Shown in pieces: positions 26,264-34,800 of a stretch of 64,000 bases of DNA. The stretch comes from Caldicellulosiruptor danielii. Lineage in GTDB: Bacteria > Bacillota > Thermoanaerobacteria > Caldicellulosiruptorales > Caldicellulosiruptoraceae. Numbering within the stretch: position 1 is the stretch's first letter; each line of letters starts with the position of its first letter. The position numbers and the translations under genes are program-made. Under the pieces are notes generated by a model that saw only the letters and a program-made list of their open reading frames with translations, made no database searches and was not told where the DNA came from. The stretch is from contig NZ_CP139957.1 in NCBI RefSeq assembly GCF_034343125.1, positions 1,263,001 to 1,327,000 on the forward strand, given 5' to 3'.

Positions 26264-27331
26264 ATGAAAAACAAAAAAGGAGTTTATTTAAAAAAGATTT
26301 TATCGCTTATAATAATAGCAACGATAATTTTTTCTTTGTCAGCATGTGGCAAAAAGGAGAGTAAGAATGAAATCTCAAAAACAAGTAAAACATTGGAAAC
26401 AGATAAAAAAGAAGAAAAAGGCAATAGTCAAACTCAGCAGTTTGACTATCTTTGCAGATTCACTGGAGATGCCATTTACCAAAAAGATGAACATCAAATA
26501 ATAGCAGTTATGATTAATAATGAACCTGGTGCAATTCCTCAATCCTCGTTAAATCAGGCTGAGTACCTTTATGAAGCTTTGATTGAGGGTGGAGCAACAC
26601 GAATTATGGCAATATATCACCATACATATCCTAAAAAAGTAGGTCCTATAAGAAGTGCAAGACCGTATTTTATGCAGATAGCAAAATCGCTTAATGCTTA
26701 CTTTGTACATTGTGGCGGGAGTCCACAAGCTTACAGGCTTTTCAAACAGAATTTTATACCCCACATTGATGCTATATACACAGGTGGCGGAATTTTTTTC
26801 AGGACCTCAGATAGAAAAGCACCCCATAATCTCTATTCTTCTATGGAGAAGCTTACAGCTTTTTTTGATAAAAAGGGTTACAAAATGCAGAGATCTTATA
26901 AAACATATCCTTTAACAGATAAAGTTAGTAATAAATGGAATTCAGAAAACACAAAGATAAAAATTACTTTTTCAGGATGGTATTATGTTAGGTATGAATA
27001 TGATGCTCAGAAAAAAGTTTACAAAAGGTTTATTAAAGAAAAACCTCATCTTGACAAAGAGACAGGTACTGTACTGACTGCAAAAAACTTAGTAATAATA
27101 TTTGCTCACTATGATACAATAAAAAATGATGACAAAGGTAGACAGGAAGTGGATTTTTCAAAAGGGAAAGGGTATGTTCTGCAAATGGGAAAAACTATTC
27201 CAATCACTTATGAATTTAATATGAAAAATTCATTTATATTGAAAGATGAAAATGGACAAGAGATTAAGCTTTTAAAAGGAAACACATGGTTTGAGATTGT
27301 GCCACAGTATGGTAAGGTTAAGATTGAATGA
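26264..27331 (+). CDS. DUF3048 (YerB-like) lipoprotein
   Basis: A 355-aa exported protein with a lipobox LSAC near residue 27, so it is probably anchored to the outer face of the membrane by a lipidated cysteine. A Lys/Glu-rich linker follows. The DUF3048 core has IIAVMINNEPGAIPQSSLNQ, EGGATRIMAIYHH and GPIRSARPYF. A second conserved part ends with GNTWFEIVPQYG. YerB-like proteins have no settled function. SD GGAGGG precedes the ATG by 9 nt. Confidence 0.88.
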   Translation: MKNKKGVYLKKILSLIIIATIIFSLSACGKKESKNEISKTSKTLETDKKEEKGNSQTQQFDYLCRFTGDAIYQKDEHQIIAVMINNEPGAIPQSSLNQAEYLYEALIEGGATRIMAIYHHTYPKKVGPIRSARPYFMQIAKSLNAYFVHCGGSPQAYRLFKQNFIPHIDAIYTGGGIFFRTSDRKAPHNLYSSMEKLTAFFDKKGYKMQRSYKTYPLTDKVSNKWNSENTKIKITFSGWYYVRYEYDAQKKVYKRFIKEKPHLDKETGTVLTAKNLVIIFAHYDTIKNDDKGRQEVDFSKGKGYVLQMGKTIPITYEFNMKNSFILKDENGQEIKLLKGNTWFEIVPQYGKVKIE

Positions 27332-27346
27332 GAGGAGAGTGAAAAT

Positions 27347-28969
27347 TTGAAGATAACGTTTATAGGTGGAGCTCAGAGTGTGACAGGTTCATGCTACCTT
27401 TTTGAGCTTGAAGAAAAAAAATTTCTGGTAGATTGTGGTATGTTTCAAGGTGGTTTAACTGAAGAACTTCTTAACTATGAATCATTTCCTTTTAATCCGT
27501 CGGAAATTGAATTTGTCATCCTTTCTCACGCCCATATTGACCACAGTGGAAGAATCCCCAAACTCTATAAAGATGGCTTTAGAGGAGTAATTTTCGCAAC
27601 AGATGCGACAATGGACCTGTGTAGTATTATGTTGCCAGATAGCGCTCATATTCAGGAAAATGAAATTGAGTGGAAGAATAGAAAAAGGAAAAGAGAAGGG
27701 AAAGAGCAGCTGCTGCCGCTTTATACTTTAGAAGATGCCGAAAATGTCTTGAAACATTTCAGAGGCGTAAAATATGGTCAGAAAATTCAAATAGACAAAA
27801 ATTTGAGTTTTATTTTTAAAGATGCAGGACACATGCTTGGTTCAGCTATAGTTGAGCTTTATATAAAAGAAAATGATAAGGAGTACAAACTTGTTTTTTC
27901 TGGTGATTTAGGGAATAGAAATGTTCCTATTTTGAAGGACCCTGCCATAATAGATGGTTGTGATTATCTCTTCATTGAAAGTACTTACGGTAATAGGCTT
28001 CATGTAGATGTTGAAAACAAATCTAAGAAACTTATAGATATCATCAGTACAACTATTTCAAATGGCGGAAAGGTTATAATTCCATCTTTTGCAGTTGGAA
28101 GAACACAGGAAATATTATATGAGATTGCAAAAGAAATTAGTACTGATTCTGCAGAGGCTAAAATTATAAGAAATGTAGAGATTTTTGTTGACAGCCCGCT
28201 TGCAACTTCTGCAACTACCATCTACAAAAAACATATAGATTATTTTGATGCAGAGGCAGCTATGTTTATAAAAAATGGTATATATCCTCTTGAACCACCT
28301 AATTTGAAGTTTATAAAATCTGTTGATGAGTCTAAGTGGTTAAATGAGTATGATAAAAGCTGTATAATAATCTCTTCAAGCGGGATGTGTGAAGCAGGAA
28401 GGATAAAACATCATCTTAAGCATAATTTGTGGAATGAGAAAAACACTGTGCTTTTTGTTGGATATCAGGCACCAAACACGCTTGGGAGAAAGATTTTAGA
28501 TGGTCAGAAAAAAGTAAAGATATTTGGTGAAGAAGTAGAAGTAAAGGCCAAGATAGAGTATATCGAGGCATATTCTGGTCATGCAGACAAAGGTGGGCTT
28601 TTTTCTTGGATTGAACAGATGAGCGAAAAACCAAAGAAGATTTTTGTGGTCCATGGCGAAAAGGAAGTTCAGCTCGAATTTGCAAAAGAGCTCCAAAACC
28701 AGTTTAACACAGATGTTATTGTTCCTGCGCGTGGCGAGATGTACGAAATTGCACCTGAGTATGTTGCGCCAAGTGAAAGGTTGTTCTCAGAACTTCCTCC
28801 ATTTATCAATCTTTCAGTACTTGCTCAAATTGAAGAGATTGAATATGAACTTGACAGGCTAAAAGAAGGTATAAAAAACTCTACTATTTCTTCAGAAAGG
28901 CTATTTGCTCTCAATTCGAATTTAGAAGAGTTAAGGTACCTTCTCAGCCTTGTGTTGAATGATTACTAA
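27347..28969 (+). CDS. Metallo-beta-lactamase/beta-CASP family ribonuclease
   Basis: A 540-aa protein of the RNA-processing beta-CASP group (CPSF-73/YSH1-like in bacteria). The metal motif is LSHAHIDHSGRIP. Further signatures are GDLG in the fourth motif, DSPLATSAT of the beta-CASP domain, SSSGMCEAGRIKHHL and the C-terminal YSGHADKGGL and FVVHGEKE. The C-terminal 60 residues look helical. The start is TTG after AGGAGAGTG. It is distinct from RNase J by domain pattern. The substrate is unknown. Confidence 0.9.
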   Translation: MKITFIGGAQSVTGSCYLFELEEKKFLVDCGMFQGGLTEELLNYESFPFNPSEIEFVILSHAHIDHSGRIPKLYKDGFRGVIFATDATMDLCSIMLPDSAHIQENEIEWKNRKRKREGKEQLLPLYTLEDAENVLKHFRGVKYGQKIQIDKNLSFIFKDAGHMLGSAIVELYIKENDKEYKLVFSGDLGNRNVPILKDPAIIDGCDYLFIESTYGNRLHVDVENKSKKLIDIISTTISNGGKVIIPSFAVGRTQEILYEIAKEISTDSAEAKIIRNVEIFVDSPLATSATTIYKKHIDYFDAEAAMFIKNGIYPLEPPNLKFIKSVDESKWLNEYDKSCIIISSSGMCEAGRIKHHLKHNLWNEKNTVLFVGYQAPNTLGRKILDGQKKVKIFGEEVEVKAKIEYIEAYSGHADKGGLFSWIEQMSEKPKKIFVVHGEKEVQLEFAKELQNQFNTDVIVPARGEMYEIAPEYVAPSERLFSELPPFINLSVLAQIEEIEYELDRLKEGIKNSTISSERLFALNSNLEELRYLLSLVLNDY

Positions 28970-28978
28970 AAAGAAAGT

Positions 28979-29494
28979 TTATCTTATATCAACGTTTTTT
29001 AGAGTAAACAGTTTACCTTCAAATTTAAAGTAGATATTTATTGTAATAATACCATGTGGCAATGGTTGAAATTTAGCGTAGAATTTTGCTTTATACAACA
29101 GAGGTTGGTCTTGAGGAAAGTTTTCTATCTCAAAATAAGGAATTGGATAGTATTTTTGTTTTGTGGTTGTATCTTCAATGTAGATATATTCAAAGGCAGC
29201 CTTATTAATCTTCTTTTCTTCTAAATTTTCTATAATAAGTGTTAAACCAAGGTAACTTTGATTTCCAGTAACCTGTGAGTATGTGATATAAAATTTTTCT
29301 TTTGTCACTTTTTCAAGACTTACTTTTAAATTTTGCGCTATCACTGAGTATTGTGATTCTCCATAGCGGATAGATAAATTGGAAGGTTCATGGTATACGT
29401 ATATATGTTTATCTGAATTTTTAATGATAAATATGCTTAAAATTATATAAACCGCTAATAATGTGAAGAGTATATGAACAAGTCTTTTTTTCAT
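28979..29494 (-). CDS. Membrane-anchored protein of unknown function
   Basis: A 171-aa protein with a basic N-terminus and one hydrophobic helix (about 5-25, HILFTLLAVYIILSIFII). The rest is a beta-rich extracytoplasmic part with many aromatics and a segment like LGLTLIIENLEEKKINKAAF. That pattern resembles immunoglobulin-like domains of the DUF4352 or FxLYD type, but no residue is diagnostic. SD AAAGAAAAG is weak. It is convergent with the nuclease gene (9 nt apart) and divergent from aroC. I do not recognise the family. Confidence 0.65.
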   Translation of the reverse strand: MKKRLVHILFTLLAVYIILSIFIIKNSDKHIYVYHEPSNLSIRYGESQYSVIAQNLKVSLEKVTKEKFYITYSQVTGNQSYLGLTLIIENLEEKKINKAAFEYIYIEDTTTKQKYYPIPYFEIENFPQDQPLLYKAKFYAKFQPLPHGIITINIYFKFEGKLFTLKNVDIR

Positions 29495-29597
29495 CTTTTC
29501 TTTCTACTAAAAAACAATAATGTTTAGTATATTATCATTATATGTGAGAAGAATAATTTGTTTAGTACAAAAAAACAAAAGAAACTGAGGTGAAACA

Positions 29598-30749
29598 ATG
29601 AGATTTTTAGACGCTGGTGAGACACATGGAAAAGCTCTAATAGCCATAGTAGAAGGATTTCCTGCACATGTAAAAATAGACATAGAAAATATAAACCGTA
29701 TTTTACAACTGCGCCAGAGAGGTTATGGCAGAGGAAAACGAATGGAAATAGAAAAGGACAGAGTAACAATTTTATCAGGAATCAGAAATTCTTTTACCAC
29801 AGGAGCCCCCATTACATTGATGATTGAAAATAGAGACTATGAAAACTGGAAAAGTTTTATGGATGCAATGCAGTGTGATGTAGATACCAAAAAAGTGACA
29901 GTTCCACGGCCTGGTCATGCAGATTTGGCTGGCTGTTTAAAATATGAGTTTGATGATGCAAGAAATGTATTGGAAAGAGCCAGTGCAAGAGAAACTGCTA
30001 TAAGGGTAGCAGTTGGAGCTCTTTGTGAAGAACTTTTAAAAATGTTTGGCATTAAACTTTACAACCACGTTGTTGAAATTGGGAGGGTGCGGCTTACAAA
30101 ATCATATTCATTTGATGACACAGAACTTTTTGAACATGCTTTATCTTCTTCAGAGCTATTTTGTATTGACAAAGAAGCTGAAATACAAATGAAGCAGGAG
30201 ATTGATATAGCAAGACAAATAGGTGACAGCGTAGGTGGGGTTGCTGAGGTAATTTGCAAAAATGTTCCATACGGTCTTGGCAGCCATGTTCACTGGGACA
30301 GAAGGCTTGATGCGCAAATTGCTCAGGCAGTTATGAGTATTCAGTCTGTCAAAGGTGTTGAAATTGGTTTGGGTTTTGAAGCAGCAAGGCGGTTTGGTTC
30401 TGAAGTTCATGATGAAATTTATTATGATGATAAGATAGGTTTTTATCGAAAGACAAACAATGCAGGTGGTATAGAAGGCGGAATCTCAAATGGCATGGAT
30501 ATTGTTGTTCGGGCTGCTTTCAAGCCAATTCCAACGCTCTATAAGCCTCTCAAAAGTGTAGATATAAGAACTTTTCAACCTGCTGAGGCAGCCGTTGAAA
30601 GGTCTGACATATGTGCTGTGCCGGCAGGAAGTATTGTCATGAGAGCGGCAGTTGCATATGTTCTGGCAAATGTTTTAATTGAACGATTAGGAGGAGATTC
30701 TGCCAAGACTATGTTAGAGACTTTCAAAAGAATTTATAATAAAGAGTAA
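29598..30749 (+). CDS. aroC: Chorismate synthase
   Basis: Converts EPSP to chorismate using reduced FMN, the last step of the shikimate pathway. Signatures: RFLDAGETHGKALIAIVEGFP at the N-terminus (GETHG in place of the usual GxSHG), LQLRQRGYGRGKRM, the ASARETAIRVAVG segment and the FMN loop NNAGGIEGGISNG. Length is 383 aa. SD GAGGTGAAAC. It is isolated from other aro genes here. Chorismate also feeds tryptophan synthesis, but no link to mtrB is visible. Confidence 0.97.
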   Translation: MRFLDAGETHGKALIAIVEGFPAHVKIDIENINRILQLRQRGYGRGKRMEIEKDRVTILSGIRNSFTTGAPITLMIENRDYENWKSFMDAMQCDVDTKKVTVPRPGHADLAGCLKYEFDDARNVLERASARETAIRVAVGALCEELLKMFGIKLYNHVVEIGRVRLTKSYSFDDTELFEHALSSSELFCIDKEAEIQMKQEIDIARQIGDSVGGVAEVICKNVPYGLGSHVHWDRRLDAQIAQAVMSIQSVKGVEIGLGFEAARRFGSEVHDEIYYDDKIGFYRKTNNAGGIEGGISNGMDIVVRAAFKPIPTLYKPLKSVDIRTFQPAEAAVERSDICAVPAGSIVMRAAVAYVLANVLIERLGGDSAKTMLETFKRIYNKE

Positions 30750-30760
30750 AAATACATATT

Positions 30761-30810
30761 ACCCTCACATCCATGGGTATACTAAGTGGATGTGGGGGTG
30801 TTCTTTTTGT
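30761..30810 (+). terminator. Terminator-like hairpin between aroC and the downstream dac gene
   Basis: A 13-bp stem (one G-T pair), ACCCTCACATCCA (30761-30773) with TGGATGTGGGGGT (30787-30799), a 13-nt loop, then TTCTTTTTGTT. The right arm contains the only plausible SD of the next gene, so the hairpin could also limit its translation. Confidence 0.7.
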
Positions 30811-30811
30811 T

Positions 30812-31936
30812 ATGAGAGTAAGGGTGTTTGCTCAGATATTTGTAATAGTAGTAACCATAACATTTTGTAAGGCATGCTATGCACATGAAAAAAGGAATTT
30901 ACCCCAGGTAAGCTCTAAATCTGCCGTAGCCATTGAGTGGATAACAGGAAAGATTCTCTTTGAAAAAAACATGGATTTAAAACTTCCGATGGCAAGTACA
31001 ACCAAAATAATGACAGCAATTTTGGTGTTAGAAAACTGTGATGTAAACAAAGAAATTGAAATTCCTCCACAGGCTGTGGGAGTTCCAGGCTCATCTATGT
31101 ACCTTGAAAAAGGGGAAAAACTAAAAATATTAGACCTTTTATATGGACTTATGCTTTCTTCTGGGAATGATGCTGCTGTTGCCTTGGCAATTGTAACAGC
31201 CGGTGATGTAAAAAGATTTGTTAATCGTATGAACATGAAAGCAAAAGAGCTTGGACTTTCAAACACTGTATTTTCGTCTCCTCATGGCTTAGAACAAGGT
31301 CAGCACTTTACAACAGCTCATGACCTGGCAAGACTTGCTGCATATGCCATGAAGAATCCAATCTTTAGACAGATTGTAAAGACCACAGAAAAGGAAGTAC
31401 CATGGACAACAAGACCCTACAATAGAATACTGAGAAATAAAAACAAAATGTTAAAGTTATATCCTGGTGCTGAAGGTATAAAGACTGGATTTACAAGAAA
31501 GGCTGGCAGGTGTCTCGTCACTTCTGCTTGCAGAGATGATTTTAGAGTCATATGTGTGGTTTTAAATGCTCCGGATATGTGGAATGATACAAGAAAGATT
31601 CTCGACTATTGTTATAGCAATTTTAAAGTTGTAAAGCTTCTACCTTGCGAAATAGGGTATGTAAAAGTTAAAAATGGAAAAAGTGATTGGGTAAAAGTTG
31701 GAACAACATATCAACGATACTGGATAGTAGAATCAAGTTGTCTGCCCAAATTGGAAGTACTTTTGCAGACAGCAGAGGCACCTATTGAAAAAAACAAGGT
31801 GGTTGGTAGGTTGAATGTATATCTCAAAAATGAAAAACAGAGCATCCCACTTGTAGCATTGCAAGAATGCTCAAGAAAATCTTTATGGGATAAAATAAAA
31901 GAAAAATTGTTTGAAAAGAGGATGAGACAAAAATAA
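30812..31936 (+). CDS. D-alanyl-D-alanine carboxypeptidase (peptidase S11, DacB/DacF-like)
   Basis: A second S11 carboxypeptidase in the window, 374 aa from ATG 30812. It has a signal peptide (about 1-24), SxxK as STTK at residues 62-65, SxN as SGN at 117-119 and KTG in AEGIKTGFTRKAGR. A C-terminal S11 beta domain follows, ending in a basic amphipathic stretch rather than a clear membrane helix. The SD GGGGGTG, 12 nt upstream, is buried in the preceding hairpin. Spore-cortex or vegetative use cannot be decided. Confidence 0.9.
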   Translation: MRVRVFAQIFVIVVTITFCKACYAHEKRNLPQVSSKSAVAIEWITGKILFEKNMDLKLPMASTTKIMTAILVLENCDVNKEIEIPPQAVGVPGSSMYLEKGEKLKILDLLYGLMLSSGNDAAVALAIVTAGDVKRFVNRMNMKAKELGLSNTVFSSPHGLEQGQHFTTAHDLARLAAYAMKNPIFRQIVKTTEKEVPWTTRPYNRILRNKNKMLKLYPGAEGIKTGFTRKAGRCLVTSACRDDFRVICVVLNAPDMWNDTRKILDYCYSNFKVVKLLPCEIGYVKVKNGKSDWVKVGTTYQRYWIVESSCLPKLEVLLQTAEAPIEKNKVVGRLNVYLKNEKQSIPLVALQECSRKSLWDKIKEKLFEKRMRQK

Positions 31937-31978
31937 ATTTAGCGTGGACTTAAATCCACGCTAAATTTATTTATTTTT
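31934..31978. terminator. Bidirectional terminator
   Basis: A 14-bp stem, AAATTTAGCGTGGA with TCCACGCTAAATTT, around a short loop, with a T-rich tail on the + strand. It separates the converging carboxypeptidase and HPr-like genes. Confidence 0.85.
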
Positions 31979-31982
31979 ACTT

Positions 31983-32213
31983 TTATTTTTCCATAAACGG
32001 TTCGAGCTCTTTGAGTAAGTCGTCGCAATTGTCTGAGTGAATCTCTACCTTGATAGGTTTGCTGAGGTCTAAACTGAATATTCCCATGATAGATTTTGCG
32101 TCAACAACATACCTTCCTGATGTAAGGTCAATATCAAACGGGTACTTGCTAACAATGTTGACAAAATTCTTGACGGCATCGATTGTGTTCAGCTTTACTG
32201 TTACTGTTTTCAT
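31983..32213 (-). CDS. HPr-like protein without the phospho-acceptor histidine
   Basis: A 76-aa protein with the HPr fold pattern. The Ser46 region is intact (VDAKSIMGIFSLDL), as is the following KVEIHSDNCDDLL. The active-site loop GxHARPA is replaced by NTIDAVKNFV, so there is no residue equivalent to His15; my alignment places threonine there. It cannot act as a normal phosphotransferase carrier but could be a target of HPr kinase, like Bacillus Crh, which has glutamine at this position. GGGAGGAATTT precedes the ATG. It is a single gene, divergent from mtaB. Confidence 0.85.
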   Translation of the reverse strand: MKTVTVKLNTIDAVKNFVNIVSKYPFDIDLTSGRYVVDAKSIMGIFSLDLSKPIKVEIHSDNCDDLLKELEPFMEK

Positions 32214-32355
32214 TTTAAATTCCTCCCTTCACAACAAAAATAATACTTGTTATTTATCATATCATGTTTATGAGCTTTAAATCAATTAACTTCTTACACA
32301 TTTTCTATACCCTTTTTTCATAGAAAAATAACAATTGTAGATAAATTTTTAGCTC

Positions 32356-32384
32356 TTCACTAATTGGCTACTAAATATTATAAT
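32356..32384 (+). promoter_or_regulatory. Promoter for mtaB-pheST-pcrA
   Basis: TTCACT (32356-32361), 17-nt spacer and perfect TATAAT (32379-32384), 31 nt before the mtaB start. Confidence 0.6.
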
Positions 32385-32415
32385 ATAACTTAAATGTGGA
32401 GGTGAACAAATTAAA

Positions 32416-33720
32416 TTGAAGATTGCTTTTTATACACTTGGATGTAAGGTCAACCAGTATGAAACCCAAGCAGTAGCTGAACTTTTTAAAGAAAACGGGT
32501 TTGAGATTGTCGACTTTGACAGCAAGGCAGACGTGTACGTGATAAATACCTGTACAGTTACCAACATAAGCGATAGAAAGTCAAGACAGGCAATAAAAAA
32601 GGCTAAAAAACTTTCTCCGCAAAGTATTGTAGTTGTGATGGGATGCTATCCGCAAGTGTATCCCAAAGAGGTTGAAAAGATAGAAGATGTAGATATCATA
32701 ATTGGAACCAAAGATAGACAAAGAATTGTTGATTATGTTAGACAATATTTGGAAGACAAAAAGAAAATTGTAGCAATAGATGGAGAATACAAAAGAGAAG
32801 CATTTGAAGAGCTTAAGATATCAGAATTTAATGATCGCAGTCGTGCTTTTATAAAGATAGAAGAAGGTTGTGACCAGTTTTGTTCTTATTGTATAATCCC
32901 ATATGCAAGGGGGGCGGTTAGAAGTAGAAGTTTAAAGAGCATAGAAGAAGAGGTCAGAAGGCTTGTTCAGAAAGGATATAAAGAGTTTGTCATGACAGGA
33001 ATTAATATCTCAGCTTATGGGAAGGATTTGGAGGGGAAGGTAACACTTATAGATGTTATTGAGAAAGTAAATGGGATTGAAGGTGTTAAGAGAATTAGAC
33101 TAAGTTCTCTCGAGCCGGTTATAATGAATGATGAGTTTATAGAAAGGTTGCTTGGTTTTGACAAACTATGCCATCATTTACATCTTTCCCTTCAGAGTGG
33201 CAGCGATAAAATATTGAAACTTATGAACAGGCATTATACTACAGACCAGTACCGAAGCATAGTAGAAAGAGTAAGACAAAAATGGGATGATGTTGCATTT
33301 ACTACCGATATCATAGTGGGATTTCCTGGTGAGACAGAAGAAGATTTTAATGATACAGTAAAGTTTGTGCAGACAATTGGTTTTTCACGAATTCACGTGT
33401 TTAGATTTTCACCAAAGAAAGGTACCAAAGCTTATGAGATGTCAAACCAGGTAGATAACAAAGAGAAAGAAAGACGAAGCAAGATAATGAAAGAAGTGGC
33501 AAAAGACCTTTCATATCAATTTCACAGAAAGTTTGTAGACAACACATTAGAGGTTTTAATTGAACAGGATTCTGATTTTGACGGATATTATGAAGGATAT
33601 TCAGGAAATTATATTCGTACGTTAATAAGAAAAAGTCATATGATAGTACCTGGTGAAATTTACAAAGTTAAAATTATACAGGCTTATGAACAATATGTCA
33701 AAGGAGAAATAATCCAATAA
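32416..33720 (+). CDS. mtaB: tRNA (N6-threonylcarbamoyladenosine-37) methylthiotransferase MtaB
   Basis: A radical-SAM methylthiotransferase that turns t6A37 into ms2t6A in tRNA. The N-terminal UPF0004 domain begins with TLGCKVNQYETQAVAELF and has its three cysteines. The radical SAM motif is GCDQFCSYCIIPYARG. A C-terminal TRAM domain supports tRNA binding. The wording TLGCKVNQYE identifies MtaB rather than MiaB. Length is 434 aa. The start is TTG after GGAGGTGAAC. Confidence 0.95.
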   Translation: MKIAFYTLGCKVNQYETQAVAELFKENGFEIVDFDSKADVYVINTCTVTNISDRKSRQAIKKAKKLSPQSIVVVMGCYPQVYPKEVEKIEDVDIIIGTKDRQRIVDYVRQYLEDKKKIVAIDGEYKREAFEELKISEFNDRSRAFIKIEEGCDQFCSYCIIPYARGAVRSRSLKSIEEEVRRLVQKGYKEFVMTGINISAYGKDLEGKVTLIDVIEKVNGIEGVKRIRLSSLEPVIMNDEFIERLLGFDKLCHHLHLSLQSGSDKILKLMNRHYTTDQYRSIVERVRQKWDDVAFTTDIIVGFPGETEEDFNDTVKFVQTIGFSRIHVFRFSPKKGTKAYEMSNQVDNKEKERRSKIMKEVAKDLSYQFHRKFVDNTLEVLIEQDSDFDGYYEGYSGNYIRTLIRKSHMIVPGEIYKVKIIQAYEQYVKGEIIQ

Positions 33721-33745
33721 AAATACAAAAAGGTGGTGTAAAGTA

Positions 33746-34768
33746 TTGAACACTGACATAACAAATTTGAAAAACCAATGTATGGAAGAACTATTAAAAA
33801 TCAGAAGTTTGCAAGAACTTGAAGAATTTCAGGTGAAGTACTTGGGTAAAAAGGGTGTTTTGAAAAATGAACTGAAAAAGCTTTCTTCACTTGAACCAGA
33901 AATCCGCTCTAAAATTGGGAAAGAATTAAATAGTTTGAGAGAGTACCTTGAGGAAAATATTGTTACCCTGCGAAAAAGGTTTTTGGAGGAAGAGAAACAA
34001 AAAAGAATACAAAGTGAACGCATTGATGTTACTATACCTGGCAAAAGAGTGGAGATAGGCGCCATTCACATTCTCTCTCAAGTTCAAAATGAAATAGCAG
34101 AAATCTTTCTGAACATGGGATATGAAATTGCAGAAGGCCCTGAAGTAGAACTTGATTATTACAACTTTGAAGCACTAAATATTCCTGCTGACCATCCTGC
34201 AAGAGATACACAGGATACTTTTTATATTTCTGACGATGTGCTTTTAAGGACGCATACTTCCCCTGTTCAAATCAGGGTCATGAAAAGTAAAAAACCCCCA
34301 ATTAAGATAATTTCCCCAGGAAGGGTATACAGGTCAGACGAGGTAGATAGCACACACTCTCCAATTTTTCACCAAATAGAAGGACTGTTTGTTGACAAAG
34401 GGGTTACAATGGCTGATTTGAAAGGGACACTTGAAGTATTTGCAAAGAGATTTTTCGGTGAACAGACGAAGGTCAGGTTTAGACCGCACCATTTTCCGTT
34501 TACTGAACCGTCGGCCGAGGTTGATATTTCATGTATCTTCTGTGGAGGGAAAGGATGCAGAACATGTAAGGGTGAAGGCTGGATAGAAATCCTTGGTGCA
34601 GGAATGGTTCACAGAAAGGTCCTTTTGAACTGTGGAATTGACCCAGATGTATTTACTGGTTTTGCGTTTGGTATGGGAGTTGAAAGAATAGCGCTTTTGA
34701 AATATGAGATTGAAGATATCAGACTCTTTTACGAAAATGATTTAAGGTTTTTGAAACAATTCAGATAA
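33746..34768 (+). CDS. pheS: Phenylalanyl-tRNA synthetase alpha subunit
   Basis: Catalytic subunit of the alpha2-beta2 enzyme that charges tRNA-Phe. It has an N-terminal coiled-coil, class II motif 2 (GRVYRSDEVDSTHSPIFHQ), RFRPHHFPFTEPSAEVDI and motif 3 with GFAFGMGVERIALLKY. A CxxC pair of clusters (CIFCGGKGCRTC) is also present. 340 aa is standard. The start is TTG behind AGGTGGTG. pheT follows 32 nt on. No T-box leader is present. Confidence 0.97.
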   Translation: MNTDITNLKNQCMEELLKIRSLQELEEFQVKYLGKKGVLKNELKKLSSLEPEIRSKIGKELNSLREYLEENIVTLRKRFLEEEKQKRIQSERIDVTIPGKRVEIGAIHILSQVQNEIAEIFLNMGYEIAEGPEVELDYYNFEALNIPADHPARDTQDTFYISDDVLLRTHTSPVQIRVMKSKKPPIKIISPGRVYRSDEVDSTHSPIFHQIEGLFVDKGVTMADLKGTLEVFAKRFFGEQTKVRFRPHHFPFTEPSAEVDISCIFCGGKGCRTCKGEGWIEILGAGMVHRKVLLNCGIDPDVFTGFAFGMGVERIALLKYEIEDIRLFYENDLRFLKQFR

Positions 34769-34800
34769 AAAAACTTAATCCAAAAAAGGAGTGAAAAATA

